A stretch of 64,000 nucleotides of DNA from Kordiimonas gwangyangensis DSM 19435 = JCM 12864 (GTDB lineage: Bacteria; Pseudomonadota; Alphaproteobacteria; Sphingomonadales; Kordiimonadaceae). The position numbers and the translations under genes are program-made. Where the stretch lies: assembly GCF_000375545.1 (NCBI RefSeq), contig NZ_AQXF01000002.1:553830-617829 (forward strand). The letters are read 5' to 3'. The notes under the pieces were generated by a model. It had not been told where the DNA came from. It searched no databases and saw nothing but the letters and a program-made list of their open reading frames with translations. Positions 42,085 through 54,845 of the stretch are shown piece by piece. The first letter of the stretch is position 1, and the number at the start of each line of letters is the position of its first letter.

Positions 42085-42808
42085 AGCCCTTATCCTCCGG
42101 CGTGCGGTCATAGTGTTTGCGGCCGGTGAACATGGCGCTGACAAGCGTGCCGCCGTGGCGGATTTCCGCCATCACGACAGCGGCGATATGGAGGGTGATG
42201 AGGCCGAGAAGTGTGAAGAACAGCCATTCATGCACCTCGATATAGGGTTTACGGAAGGCGCGCATGTCCTGGTAGGCGGCGGCGTCCAGCAGCTCCTTGG
42301 GGCCATAGGGTACGAGGCTTGATGGGTCCACGCCGTCAGCGGCGATCCATTCCGCGATCATGCCGCCAAAGGGCGGGTAATAGATATCGGTGCCCGCGAG
42401 CACAAGGCCGGTAACCGCCTGCCCGATGAGCGCCAGCAGCATGGCGGTGACCGCCAGGCGGCCCAGCGGATTGTGGCCAAGCCACGCGGTGCCATCACCC
42501 CGAATGTAGGCGCGGAGCGCCGCACCATAGCCGCGCCCGCCCGGCAGTATAGCCGACCAGCGTGCATGGGCATTGCCCATAAAAGCCCAGACAAGGCGGA
42601 TGGCGAGGTTGACGGCAAACACATAACCCGCCCACACATGCAGGGTTTTCATCAGCGCCTTGCCCTCGTTCGAGAGGCCGAGCGCGCCGCCATTGTAGAT
42701 CACGAGGCCGAAGGCGATGAGCGTCAGCACACTGAGGAAATTGATCCAGTGGAACAGCCGTACCGGCACGTCCCAAACCTTGTATGATGTCACGCTTGTG
42801 TCGGCCAT
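42083..42808 (-). CDS. Cytochrome b561-family / Ni-Fe hydrogenase-type b cytochrome
   Basis: This 241-residue membrane protein has four to five helices and well-placed haem histidines: LFHWINFLSVL near residue 18, LMKTLHVWAGYVFA near 55, and YIEVHEWLFFTLLGLITLHIAAVV in the last third (shown in parts: EVHEWLFF and LITLHIAAV). Such cytochromes pass electrons between quinol and a periplasmic partner. The partner, often a cytochrome c or a molybdoenzyme, is not next door. I choose the ATG after GGGGGAGCATGGTT. It diverges from the TauE-like gene. Confidence 0.85.
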   Translation of the reverse strand: MADTSVTSYKVWDVPVRLFHWINFLSVLTLIAFGLVIYNGGALGLSNEGKALMKTLHVWAGYVFAVNLAIRLVWAFMGNAHARWSAILPGGRGYGAALRAYIRGDGTAWLGHNPLGRLAVTAMLLALIGQAVTGLVLAGTDIYYPPFGGMIAEWIAADGVDPSSLVPYGPKELLDAAAYQDMRAFRKPYIEVHEWLFFTLLGLITLHIAAVVMAEIRHGGTLVSAMFTGRKHYDRTPEDKG

Positions 42809-42981
42809 AACCATGCTCCCCCTATGTGCGGCGTAAGGCTCCATCATGCCACCAGACTGCACGTGGGAAAATGACAAAGGTCAATGGCCCACAGGGGCGC
42901 AGTTACAATTGTGCATGACGGCGGCGTGGCCCGCATGTAAAGATGTAAGCTAGCGTTCCGACCACCCCTGCCGAGCCTTCT

Positions 42982-43929
42982 ATGCCACCTGAGCTTACTG
43001 ACAATCAGGCTTCCCTGCCCCACCAGCCGCCCGCCCGCGTGCTGGCGTTCATCGCGTTTGGCGCCTGTGCGCTCCTCGCGGCTTATACGCTCGTGTTCAC
43101 AAGCGGTATGGCGAGCGCGGCGGACGGCGTGACTGCGTTCCTGTTGTTCCTCGTCGGGCTTGGTGCGGCGACAATCGCCAACTCGACCGGCGTGGGCGGC
43201 GGTGTGGTGTTCCTGCCCGCATTTGAATACCTAGGCGAGGCCGGGCTTGTGGCCATTGCCGCGAGCCAGATTGTCGGCATGAGTTTCATCATCCAGTCCT
43301 TTGGCATGAGCACAGGGTCCCTCAGCTGGCTTTGGCGGATTTATGACCACCGGCAGGCGGACACCGGTGTGCCGCCCGCGGCCTTTTTCCGCATGCTGGC
43401 GCTTATCCTTGTGCCTGCCCTGCCCGCGCTCCTCATAACCCAAGTCGCGTTCGATGCGCCGCCTGAGGCTGTGCTCTACTGGTTCAAGGCGCTGTCGGTA
43501 GCGCTCGGGCTCACGCTGCTCCTCACCACACTTGTGGGGCCGAAGCACAGCCATGTGCGCCTCACACCCGCGCGGGGGGACTATGTGGCACTCGTGTGCC
43601 TGGGGGCCATCGGCGGGGTGGCGACAGCGTTTTTCTCCGTCGGTGTGGGAGAACTGGTGGCGCTTTACCTGTTCATCCGCAATTTCCCGCTGGTGACAGC
43701 GGCCGCCGCGGCGGTGATGGTGAGCGCGCTATCGGTGCTCACCGGGGTCACACATCATCTGCTCACGGACCCGCAGCCCTGGGGGCTCCTGATCTTCCTC
43801 ATCCCCGGTGCGGTCATGGGGGGTGCGATTGCGAAATATTTTGCGCTGTTTCTGGGCGCGCGGCGGCTCAAGATATTCGCCGCGCTCTGGATCACGCTTT
43901 CAAGCGCCTACCTGATGTGGGTGGCGTGA
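42982..43929 (+). CDS. TauE/SafE-family permease (sulfite exporter-like)
   Basis: This 315-residue protein has about eight membrane helices in two similar halves. The TauE/SafE glycine motifs are NSTGVGGGVVFLPAF in the first half and GGVATAFFSVGVGELVALYL in the second. Members export sulfite, sulfoacetate or other small organosulfur anions. No sulfur gene is directly adjacent, so the substrate is open. The ATG at 42982 has no strong ribosome-binding site. Confidence 0.86.
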   Translation: MPPELTDNQASLPHQPPARVLAFIAFGACALLAAYTLVFTSGMASAADGVTAFLLFLVGLGAATIANSTGVGGGVVFLPAFEYLGEAGLVAIAASQIVGMSFIIQSFGMSTGSLSWLWRIYDHRQADTGVPPAAFFRMLALILVPALPALLITQVAFDAPPEAVLYWFKALSVALGLTLLLTTLVGPKHSHVRLTPARGDYVALVCLGAIGGVATAFFSVGVGELVALYLFIRNFPLVTAAAAAVMVSALSVLTGVTHHLLTDPQPWGLLIFLIPGAVMGGAIAKYFALFLGARRLKIFAALWITLSSAYLMWVA

Positions 43930-43936
43930 AGGGCGA

Positions 43937-44191
43937 TCAGCCCTCCTCGCCCTTTTTCTGTTTTGCCTTGGCCTGAAATGCGGTGCCGAGCCCCGCGCCA
44001 ATGGCGATACCAAGCGCGATACCGAGGCCGATATTCCCGAGCGCCACGCCAAAGGCCGTACCCAGCGCCACACCGACGCCAACACCAAGCGCGAGCGCGT
44101 TTTCGCCTTCTTTTCCTTTTTTACCGCGTTCAGCGGGCGGTACATAAGGCGGTGCCTTGGGCAGCGCCCCCTTGTCGTTATCTTCTTCCAT
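43937..44191 (-). CDS. Small glycine-zipper membrane protein
   Basis: This 84-residue protein has a charged, Pro-rich N-terminal 30 residues and then a 40-residue hydrophobic stretch of short Gly-x-Ala/Gly-Val/Leu repeats (GVGVGVALGTAFGVALG, then IGLGIALGIAIGAGLG). A Lys/Glu-rich tail follows. The motif repeats suggest a hairpin of two tightly packed glycine-zipper helices. The start follows GGGGGAGGACAGAATT; longer frames to 44263 are not required. The function is unknown. Confidence 0.72.
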   Translation of the reverse strand: MEEDNDKGALPKAPPYVPPAERGKKGKEGENALALGVGVGVALGTAFGVALGNIGLGIALGIAIGAGLGTAFQAKAKQKKGEEG

Positions 44192-44287
44192 AATTCTGTC
44201 CTCCTCCCCCATATATGGGAGGACCATCGCTGTTTTGAAAGGAAAAACCGGGCGAAAGTGCACACGTTTGCCTACCCACGCCGCTGT

Positions 44288-44491
44288 TCAGCGCCGTTTT
44301 TTTAGGCCCAGAAGGTCCGAAATGCCCTTTTCCCCCGCGATGCCATTGTCGGTCGACTGCTCTTCCTGGTCCTTGACCATATTCTCAAACAGCTTCACCG
44401 GCGCCTGCGCGGGCGGCTGGCTCTCGCCTACAGCCTCCGCTTCCGTAACGCTGTCGGTCACCTGCTCATTCACGGTCGTTTTATCTGCCAT
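44288..44491 (-). CDS. Short acidic protein of unknown function
   Basis: This 67-residue, strongly acidic, Gln/Glu-rich protein begins MADKTTVNEQV and ends in a basic KKRR tail. The ATG follows GGGAGGCCAGC. It contains the segment PVKLFENMVKDQEEQSTDN. It has no signal, helix bundle or metal site, and may be largely disordered. It lies downstream of the DMT transporter in the same direction. Confidence 0.55.
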   Translation of the reverse strand: MADKTTVNEQVTDSVTEAEAVGESQPPAQAPVKLFENMVKDQEEQSTDNGIAGEKGISDLLGLKKRR

Positions 44492-44559
44492 GCTGGCCTC
44501 CCATATCGGTGCAGCCCTCAGCATAAGGCGTATTTTTACCCCCATAAAGGGTGAATGCC

Positions 44560-45546
44560 CTATTTCCGCAACCGCGCCTTGAAGACAGGCCCGCCAACCA
44601 CACCGATGAGGCCCAGCGCCATCAGGCCGACGGCCACGAATGTCATCACCGTATAGGTTTCGCCCAGAAACGCCGCGCCCATGGGCAGGCCAAAGAGCAG
44701 CGTCATCTGGCCGATGAGGCTGAAGATCACCGGCGGTGCCACACGCTGGAGCGCAAAGTAGGCAAGGAACTGCCCGGCGGAGACAAAAGACTGCACGGCA
44801 ATGAAGGGCCACACGCCGTCCACTTTCGTGAAATCAAAGTCCACCCCAAAGGCGAGGCCCGCAACCGCGAACACAATGACAGACGTGCCGAGCGTGGTGG
44901 CCGCCATAACCTGCGGCTTGGCGCCCACCGGCCACGCCACAGCGCGGTAGATGTTCCCACTCGCAAGGATGACAGGCACCAGAAGCGCAAGCGCCATCCA
45001 CGGCAGTGCGGAGGTTGGCAAGCCGCCTTCTGTGGGCATGAGCAGGAGCGTGGCGCCAAAGGTACCAACGAGCGCCCCCGCCATGCGGAAGCCGTTTTTG
45101 CCCTCAAGCCCCAGCATGCGCGCGAACAGGAAGGTGAGCAGCACCGGCAGCGCGTAGACAAGGCTCGCGAGCCCCGCACCGATATGGCTGAGCACCGTGA
45201 ACATGATAAGCTGCGGTATGGCGAGCGAGGTAAGCCCCGAAATGCTGCCGAACGTGGCCATGCGCCTGTTGGCCAAATCCCGCATATGCCGCCCGGCATA
45301 GAGCGCGAGCAGAAGCGCCGCCCCCACACTCATCCAGAACCCGAAGGAAATGGGCGTGATGCCCAGCGCCTGCGCCTTGCGCGAGAGCACCAAGGTCGCC
45401 GCCAGCAGAAACCCGTTGGTGGCGAGCAACAGCGCGATCAGCACCGGGCGCGGCAACAGGCCTTCCGTGGTGACGGACGGCTGAGACTTGGGGTGCAGCT
45501 TGCTGCTGGCGCGGCTTTTCAGCGCGCCCGAATGGCTCGTGCTCAT
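44560..45546 (-). CDS. DMT-superfamily (EamA-type) transporter
   Basis: This 328-residue protein has ten predicted helices in two EamA repeats after a polar 30-residue N-terminal tail. The repeats are visible as GSISGLTSLAIPQLIMF and AGALVGTFGATLLLMP in the first half, and VSAGQFLAYFALQRV with LFGLPMGAAFLGETY in the second. EamA proteins export metabolites such as amino acids. It diverges from a LysR regulator at 45698, with a probable operator between them, the usual layout of a LysR-controlled exporter. Confidence 0.86.
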   Translation of the reverse strand: MSTSHSGALKSRASSKLHPKSQPSVTTEGLLPRPVLIALLLATNGFLLAATLVLSRKAQALGITPISFGFWMSVGAALLLALYAGRHMRDLANRRMATFGSISGLTSLAIPQLIMFTVLSHIGAGLASLVYALPVLLTFLFARMLGLEGKNGFRMAGALVGTFGATLLLMPTEGGLPTSALPWMALALLVPVILASGNIYRAVAWPVGAKPQVMAATTLGTSVIVFAVAGLAFGVDFDFTKVDGVWPFIAVQSFVSAGQFLAYFALQRVAPPVIFSLIGQMTLLFGLPMGAAFLGETYTVMTFVAVGLMALGLIGVVGGPVFKARLRK

Positions 45547-45642
45547 GATCTTTCTCACTGTCTTTAGTGGCCCGGCAGATGGCGGGGAGGTGCCAGTGGG
45601 CCTTTGTTTGACTGTTATCTAAGCCTTCAATGCCCATATCTC

Positions 45643-45660
45643 AACACGCATAATCGTGTT
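45643..45660. promoter_or_regulatory. Inverted repeat between DMT transporter and LysR gene
   Basis: AACACG, six bases, CGTGTT, a perfect 6-bp inverted repeat 38 bp before the LysR start. It may be the regulator's binding site. Confidence 0.5.
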
Positions 45661-45697
45661 ATGACTATTTACCAAAAGTGAATAATAAGGGTGAGAT

Positions 45698-46588
45698 ATG
45701 GACAAGCTGACAGCCATCAGGATCTTCCGCCATGTGGCGGAGCTCGGCAGTTTTGCCGCCGCCGCCAAGCGCATGAGCCTGTCGCCCGCCGCGGTGAGCA
45801 AGAATATCCGCGAGCTTGAGGAGCACCTGGGCGCGCAGCTTATCAACCGCACCACGCGGCGCATGAGCCTGACGGAAGCCGGCAGCCTCTACCACAAGTC
45901 GGTTGTGCGCGTGCTGGACCGCCTCGCCGCTGTCGACCAGTCGGTGAGCGAGATGAAAGCCACGCCCGCCGGGCACCTGCGTGTCTCCGCTCCCATGACT
46001 TTCTCGCTCACGGCGCTGACGGAGCGTATCCCCGAGTTCCTGAGCGCCTACCCCGAGGTAACGCTCGACCTGAGCCTCGAGGACCGGATCGTCAATATCG
46101 TTGAGGAAGGTTATGACGTGGCGATCCGCGCCAGCGCGAAACTTGAGGACAGCTCACTCATGGCCAAAAAGCTCAGCACCATGCGCCATGTGGTGTGCGC
46201 CTCCCCCGCTTATTTGAAGAAACATGGCAGGCCCACGCACCCGCGTGAACTGGAAGACCATGAACGCATCGCCTTCTCCCTCTCGACCCACACGCACGGC
46301 TGGCCGCTTCATAAGGGGGAGGAAACCCATCTGGTGCCTGTGCAGGGGCGTTATAAGGTGTCATCCTCCATCGCCATCCGCCACGCGCTGGTGGCCGGTT
46401 TCGGCATCGGCATGATCCCGGACATGTATGTGCGCGAGGAGCTGGCCGCAGGCACCCTCGTCCCCGCCCTAAAAGGCTGGCACGGCCCCGAGCATCCCGT
46501 ATATGCGATATACCCGGCCAGACGGTTCGAGACCGCAAAGCTGAGAGCGTTTCTTGATTTCCTCAGCGACATACTGAAAAGCGCCTGA
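45698..46588 (+). CDS. LysR-family regulator of the divergent transporter
   Basis: This 296-residue protein has a LysR helix-turn-helix in residues 1-60 (LGSFAAAAKRMSLSPAAVSKNIRELE). An effector domain follows that contains GHLRVSAPMTFS and the late GFGIGMIPDMYVREELAAG. It belongs to the large LTTR group with a Ser-Pro-Ala-Ala-Val-Ser recognition helix. It follows GGGTGAGAT. Its divergence from the EamA-type exporter and the inverted repeat between them suggest it controls that exporter. Confidence 0.9.
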   Translation: MDKLTAIRIFRHVAELGSFAAAAKRMSLSPAAVSKNIRELEEHLGAQLINRTTRRMSLTEAGSLYHKSVVRVLDRLAAVDQSVSEMKATPAGHLRVSAPMTFSLTALTERIPEFLSAYPEVTLDLSLEDRIVNIVEEGYDVAIRASAKLEDSSLMAKKLSTMRHVVCASPAYLKKHGRPTHPRELEDHERIAFSLSTHTHGWPLHKGEETHLVPVQGRYKVSSSIAIRHALVAGFGIGMIPDMYVREELAAGTLVPALKGWHGPEHPVYAIYPARRFETAKLRAFLDFLSDILKSA

Positions 46589-46607
46589 CGACGGCAGACA
46601 AAAGAAA

Positions 46608-46640
46608 AACCGCCCAACAAACGCGGGCGGTTTCCTCATT
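46608..46640 (+). terminator. Intrinsic terminator of the LysR gene
   Basis: AAACCGCCC, loop AACAAACGC, GGGCGGTTT, then CCTCATT. The tail is weak. Confidence 0.65.
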
Positions 46641-46673
46641 CTTGTCCCTTACCACTGGTAAGGGAGGATGTCT

Positions 46674-47507
46674 CTAACGGGTTGGCGAGCCTGACTGGTT
46701 CGGGTTTTCAATCACAACCGGCACTTCAGTCGTACCTGGCGTAACTCCCGTGAATTGTTGCGTCTGCACGGTTTGCGGCCCGTTTTGCTGCCCGGTCTGT
46801 GTGCTGCCAGTGTTGCTGCCAGTGTTGCTGCCAGTGTTGCTGCCCGAGTTCTGAGTTTGTGCCACCTGGTTCGCAGCCTGAGGTGCAACAGCCCGAACTG
46901 TTGGGTTGTTGGCGATAGTCTGCGCAGAAGCAGCCACTTGCGCCGCCGCGGCGGAGTTCGCCTGAACGACTGACTGATTAGCCGCGATTTGGGAGATTGT
47001 GACAGCAATCTGCGCTGCTGCTGCTGGCGCTCCTGCTATCACGGCAGGGTTTTGGGCAACGCTGCCCGCCGTAGCCGCGACACCCGCAGCAGCGTCAGGG
47101 CTCGCTTGCAGTACAGCTGGCGAGTTTGCAACATCGGCTGCAGCGCCCGCAACGGCCGCAGCACTTGCCGGGCTCGCCTGCAGGATAGCTGGCGTGTTTG
47201 CCACATTGGCGGCAGCCGCAGCAGCCGCAACAGCAGCCCGCGGATTGGTGGCTGTAAGTTGACGGGCCCGCTGAACCACTTGCGAGGCAAGCGCCATCGC
47301 CACCTGCGGGTTACCGCCGGAAAGCGCGTTGATGGCAGATTGTATGGCGCCAGTGTTGCCAGAATTGATAGCGGCCTGCAGCGCTGGCGGCAACGGGGCG
47401 TTTTGTGACGCCTGTAACGCTTCAGCAGCCTGAAACTGTGCCGGAACAACCGCTGCGGACATGGCAGCAGTTGCCATACCCACAACCAAAAGTGCCTTCA
47501 TTTTCAT
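46674..47507 (-). CDS. Exported alanine-rich protein with 24-residue repeats
   Basis: This 277-residue protein has a signal peptide ending near AAVVPAQ. Residues 102-221 are five consecutive 24-residue repeats starting V/IA-N-x-P (VANTPAILQASPA, VANSPAVLQASPD, VAQNPAVIAGAPA, IAANQSVVQANSA, IANNPTVRAVAPQ), each followed by an Ala-rich run. Then come three GSNT tetrapeptides and a Gln/Thr/Pro-rich tail. The period of 24 with small residues suggests a helical-hairpin or solenoid rod, perhaps surface-exposed. I know no matching family. The start follows GGAGATCACCTC. Confidence 0.75.
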   Translation of the reverse strand: MKMKALLVVGMATAAMSAAVVPAQFQAAEALQASQNAPLPPALQAAINSGNTGAIQSAINALSGGNPQVAMALASQVVQRARQLTATNPRAAVAAAAAAANVANTPAILQASPASAAAVAGAAADVANSPAVLQASPDAAAGVAATAGSVAQNPAVIAGAPAAAAQIAVTISQIAANQSVVQANSAAAAQVAASAQTIANNPTVRAVAPQAANQVAQTQNSGSNTGSNTGSNTGSTQTGQQNGPQTVQTQQFTGVTPGTTEVPVVIENPNQSGSPTR

Positions 47508-47688
47508 GAGGTGATCTCCAAAAATCCCCAAATCATCATTCCCTTCAGGGATACCTTTTTCTCGCAGCAACATCAAGCGCTTGATTTGTAACAGGGTGCG
47601 TAATTTCCCTTACATTCTCGAAGGTAGCTCACAAAAAAGCGCCGGCCCTGGCCGAAGCTTTCTCACTCTTTGGCTCTACCGCCCTCGC

Positions 47689-49938
<2,250 letters not shown>

Positions 49939-50064
49939 CTAGATGTCTTGATCGTCTAAATTTGTTTATTGAATGACTTCAAAAGGAAAATTCGATCAGT
50001 CATCAGGATAGCGCGCTAATGTGGCAGCGGCGTGTGAGGCGTTGTTAAAAACTGTGAATTGATC

Positions 50065-50496
50065 TCAGTCGTGGAAACGCGTGCACACTGTGCTGGTTGA
50101 TTGCAGCACGGATTGCTGGCGGAAGCGGACGCGGTAGGCACTGGCGATCGCCTTGAGCTTTTCTGCCGCTTGAGCGCGCTCAGGCGCGGGGCTCAGTACC
50201 TCCAGCACCTTGCTGTATTCGCGCTCCGTCGTGCCGCCCGCGTCCCCACGCCAGTGGCCGGTGCCATTGAGCACGGTGAAACCGTTTGGGAAGCGCGGGG
50301 TGATCTCAGCGGCCACAAAGGCGGCCCAGTCTGCCTCCGTCACCGCGTCCGGCTCCGGCTGGCCCGCAATGCTGCGGCCGAAATAGAGGCGGGATTCCAT
50401 AAAGCCCTCCTCCCCCGGCAGGCAGGACGGCGCGGCCATGCAGCCGCCTAGCAGCAGCATGAGGGCTGCCGCGACGGTATGGTGGCGGCGCAGCAT
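50065..50496 (-). CDS. DUF3574-family lipoprotein
   Basis: This 143-residue protein has a lipoprotein signal (LLGGC, Cys19). The DUF3574 core follows: ESRLYFGRSIAG, ADWAAFVAAEITPRFPNGFT, GTGHWRGDAG, REYSKVLEVL and the ending RFRQQSVLQS. It starts at the ATG that overlaps the PhoX stop by one base (TGATG), so the two are translationally coupled. That links a DUF3574 protein to a phosphatase. The function is unknown. Confidence 0.85.
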   Translation of the reverse strand: MLRRHHTVAAALMLLLGGCMAAPSCLPGEEGFMESRLYFGRSIAGQPEPDAVTEADWAAFVAAEITPRFPNGFTVLNGTGHWRGDAGGTTEREYSKVLEVLSPAPERAQAAEKLKAIASAYRVRFRQQSVLQSTSTVCTRFHD

Positions 50497-51809
50497 CAAG
50501 CCCTCAGGCTTTGCCAGGGGCCACGGATGGCGATGGTGCGGCCGGGGTCCTTCTGGATATTGGCAAAAAGCGTGCGCCCGTCGGCGGAGAAACAGGCCCC
50601 CGCCCATTCGGAAATGGTGGTGCCCGCGATGTGGTAAAGCCGCCCATCCGGCGTCAGGCCCACAAGGCGCTGGCTGTCCTGGTCGCAGTCCTCACATATA
50701 ATGAGGTCGCCCCAGGGGCTCATGACGATATTGTCCGGCATCTCTAACGCACCGGCGACGGTGGCCTCAAACACGAGCATGATCTGCCCGCCCTCGTCCG
50801 GTGTGGACCCTGGGATATATTTGAAGATCTGCCCAAGGCTTTCCGCGCCGCCCGACGTGCAGGTGAAATAGATGCCGTCGGGTGCGGTCACGATGCCCTC
50901 GCCGCGCACAAAGATGGCAGCGCCCTTCGATTGCGCTTCCTCGGCCACGGTGTTCTCGTCCGGGTCCGGCTCGTCGATGGTGACCCAGTCGCAGTCATGC
51001 GCGCGGCCGGGCTCCAGCGGTTCATCGGTGGTGTGTTTGCGGCCGTCAGTGAAGGTGAGCGCCTGCAAGGTGCCACCCTCCATCAGCCGTCCGCCGGTGC
51101 GCGGAATATAGCGGTAGAAACAGCCCTCTGTGTTGTCTTCGGTCTCGTACACGACACCGCTCGCATCCACGGCGATGGCTTCATGGTTGAAGCGGCCCAT
51201 GGCCTTGATCGGCTCGATGCGCATCAGCGGGTTCATCGGGTCCACCTCAAAGGCATAACCGTGGCGTTTGCCCATTTCCCAGCCGTCATAACCCGCTTCC
51301 TCGCAGCTCACCCACGTGCCCCACGGCGTTATCCCGCCGGAGCAGTTGCGGATGGTGCCCGTCAGGCTCAGGTGATGCTTGAGCACATTGAGGTCAGCGT
51401 CGAGCCAGATGGTCGTGGTGCCGCCCGCGGACGCAGGGTCATAAGCCATATCCGGCACCGGTGATGGTGGGTCCTTGGGGAAAAAGAGCGGCATTTCATG
51501 GTTGCGCACCAGAATGGTCTCGCCATTCGGCCCCTCAAACGCACCCATGCCGTCATGATAGCCGGGCACCTCAAGGCCGTCTGACATGATTTCACCCGCC
51601 ATGGAGATGACCTTGTAGGTGAAGCCCTCGGGCAGGTCGACAATACCGTTCGGGTCAGGCTTCAAGCCGGGCCCGAGCTTCGGCCGCTCAGCACTCCCGC
51701 ATGCCGACAGGCTCAATAGCGTGGCGCCAAGCGTTCCCGGCACCAGCATCGCCCCGCCCGTACCAGCCACAGCAGCCAAAAACCCGCGCCTGTTGAACCT
51801 ATTCGCCAT
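50496..51809 (-). CDS. PhoX-type alkaline phosphatase (DUF839)
   Basis: This 437-residue protein has a twin-arginine signal (RFNRRGFLAAVAG) followed by a lipobox-like LSLSAC, so it is exported folded. The body shows PhoX beta-propeller features: GMGAFEGPNGETILVRNHE, CSGGITPWGTWVSCEE, GRFNHEAIAVD, and PDNIVMSPWGDLIICED. PhoX enzymes need Ca and Fe and release phosphate from organic esters. The start follows GGGAGGGA (ATG pair; second chosen). The DUF3574 lipoprotein is coupled downstream. I see no clear Pho box in the short spacer. Confidence 0.87.
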   Translation of the reverse strand: MANRFNRRGFLAAVAGTGGAMLVPGTLGATLLSLSACGSAERPKLGPGLKPDPNGIVDLPEGFTYKVISMAGEIMSDGLEVPGYHDGMGAFEGPNGETILVRNHEMPLFFPKDPPSPVPDMAYDPASAGGTTTIWLDADLNVLKHHLSLTGTIRNCSGGITPWGTWVSCEEAGYDGWEMGKRHGYAFEVDPMNPLMRIEPIKAMGRFNHEAIAVDASGVVYETEDNTEGCFYRYIPRTGGRLMEGGTLQALTFTDGRKHTTDEPLEPGRAHDCDWVTIDEPDPDENTVAEEAQSKGAAIFVRGEGIVTAPDGIYFTCTSGGAESLGQIFKYIPGSTPDEGGQIMLVFEATVAGALEMPDNIVMSPWGDLIICEDCDQDSQRLVGLTPDGRLYHIAGTTISEWAGACFSADGRTLFANIQKDPGRTIAIRGPWQSLRA

Positions 51810-51829
51810 CATTCCCTCCCCCATACAAA

Positions 51830-51857
51830 AAGACCGGAGCATGGTGCCCCGGTCTCT
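51830..51857 (-). terminator. Intrinsic terminator
   Basis: AGACCGGGGCACC pairs with CTCCGGTCT on the minus strand, followed by TTTTGT. It ends the 51882 gene before the PhoX gene. Confidence 0.75.
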
Positions 51858-51881
51858 GTCTAATGGTCAAGCGCTACAGAT

Positions 51882-52202
51882 TTATTCTTCCTCAGTCTCA
51901 AAACGTAGTTCGCCCGTATCAAAAAACCGTGAGAACCAACCGGCCACCAGACCGCCAAGGAAAAGGAAAAATGCCCCCATTAGCGTCATGACAACCCACA
52001 GCAGAAATGCTGTCAGAATTGCGTTCAGCCCATAAACGTATTTTCCGTTCAACCTGACCAGATCAAGGCCAATTGCACCCAAAACCCCGCACACAAGGCA
52101 CATTATCCCCCAGAGGTAGGCGTTACACAAAAATCCGATCTTGAAGATAGTACCCGGCGTTAGCTGGCCGAATTTGATGACTTCTACAACCTTCATGGTC
52201 AT
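51882..52202 (-). CDS. Small membrane protein of unknown function
   Basis: This 106-residue protein has two to three hydrophobic helices (about residues 22-47 and 60-90) and an acidic end (GELRFETEEE). The start is an ATG preceded by GGGGG; a second in-frame ATG lies two codons later. It has its own terminators on both sides. I do not recognise the family. Confidence 0.65.
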   Translation of the reverse strand: MTMKVVEVIKFGQLTPGTIFKIGFLCNAYLWGIMCLVCGVLGAIGLDLVRLNGKYVYGLNAILTAFLLWVVMTLMGAFFLFLGGLVAGWFSRFFDTGELRFETEEE

Positions 52203-52221
52203 ATTTTAACCCCCAATAAAA

Positions 52222-52247
52222 AAGACCGGGGCAGATTGCCCCGGCCT
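52222..52247 (-). terminator. Intrinsic terminator of thiC
   Basis: On the minus strand, GGCCGGGGCA, loop ATC, TGCCCCGGTC, then TTTTTT, 33 bp after the thiC stop. Confidence 0.88.
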
Positions 52248-52279
52248 TCTCATTCTCGTCAAGCGTGTAAGGGTGAAAC

Positions 52280-54233
<1,954 letters not shown>

Positions 54234-54342
54234 AACGCGGTTTGTGGTGTGCCTTATGTACGCGTCATCGCGCCCCCCCGCAAGGGATTTCGGGGGAAAA
54301 TAGATAGGCCGCAAAACCCTGTTTGCGGCCAAGCCCTTCGCA

Positions 54343-54732
54343 TTAAACGGTAATCTCGATCCTGTTGCCGTCGGGGTCGAGGACCGTACTCTCATAATAG
54401 CCGTCGCCGGTATGGTGCGCGGGCTCAAGGCATGTGTACCCCTCGCTTATCAGACGCTTCGTGAGCGCGTCAACCGCAGCCTTCGAGCCGGTGGACATGG
54501 CCAGATGGATAAGCCCGCCGTCCTGCACCGCCTCAGAGCGGAAGCGCGGACGAATGCCCGGCATGCTCATAAGCTCCAGCCGTGCACCGCTCGCGAAATA
54601 AAGAAAATAGGAGGAAAAGCCTTTATTCTTGTTGTCATATCGTGGCCCGGCCACAGCACAAAAATACGTGCTGTAGAAACTGACAAGCTCCTCAAGCCGG
54701 TCAGTCCAGATCGCGACATGGTTGATGTGCAA
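54343..54732 (-). CDS. VOC-family (glyoxalase/bleomycin-resistance-like) protein
   Basis: This protein of about 129 residues has two beta-alpha-beta-beta-beta modules. It opens LHINHVAIWTDRLEELVSFY, where the His is a metal-ligand position. It then has SGARLELMSMPG, GLIHLAMSTGSK and the ending YYESTVLDPDGNRIEITV, where the final Glu is typically the last ligand. I choose a TTG start after AGGGGAAAAGCC, which gives the usual VOC length; a GTG at 54816 would add 28 residues and almost touch the divergent LysR gene. The substrate is unknown. Confidence 0.72.
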   Translation of the reverse strand: MHINHVAIWTDRLEELVSFYSTYFCAVAGPRYDNKNKGFSSYFLYFASGARLELMSMPGIRPRFRSEAVQDGGLIHLAMSTGSKAAVDALTKRLISEGYTCLEPAHHTGDGYYESTVLDPDGNRIEITV

Positions 54733-54845
54733 GGCTTTTCCCCTGAAGTGCGTGGAAGGAGTTATGTTCTGGTCCCGCCCTACTTGCACCAGTGCCCATG
54801 CATCTGTAAAATTCACATATCTGATATAATAGATTGAATTTTCTG

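Noticed and set aside
44551-45567. 338-residue open frame opposite the DMT transporter
   Set aside because: It is extremely rich in Arg, His and Glu, as expected from the reverse complement of a membrane protein gene.
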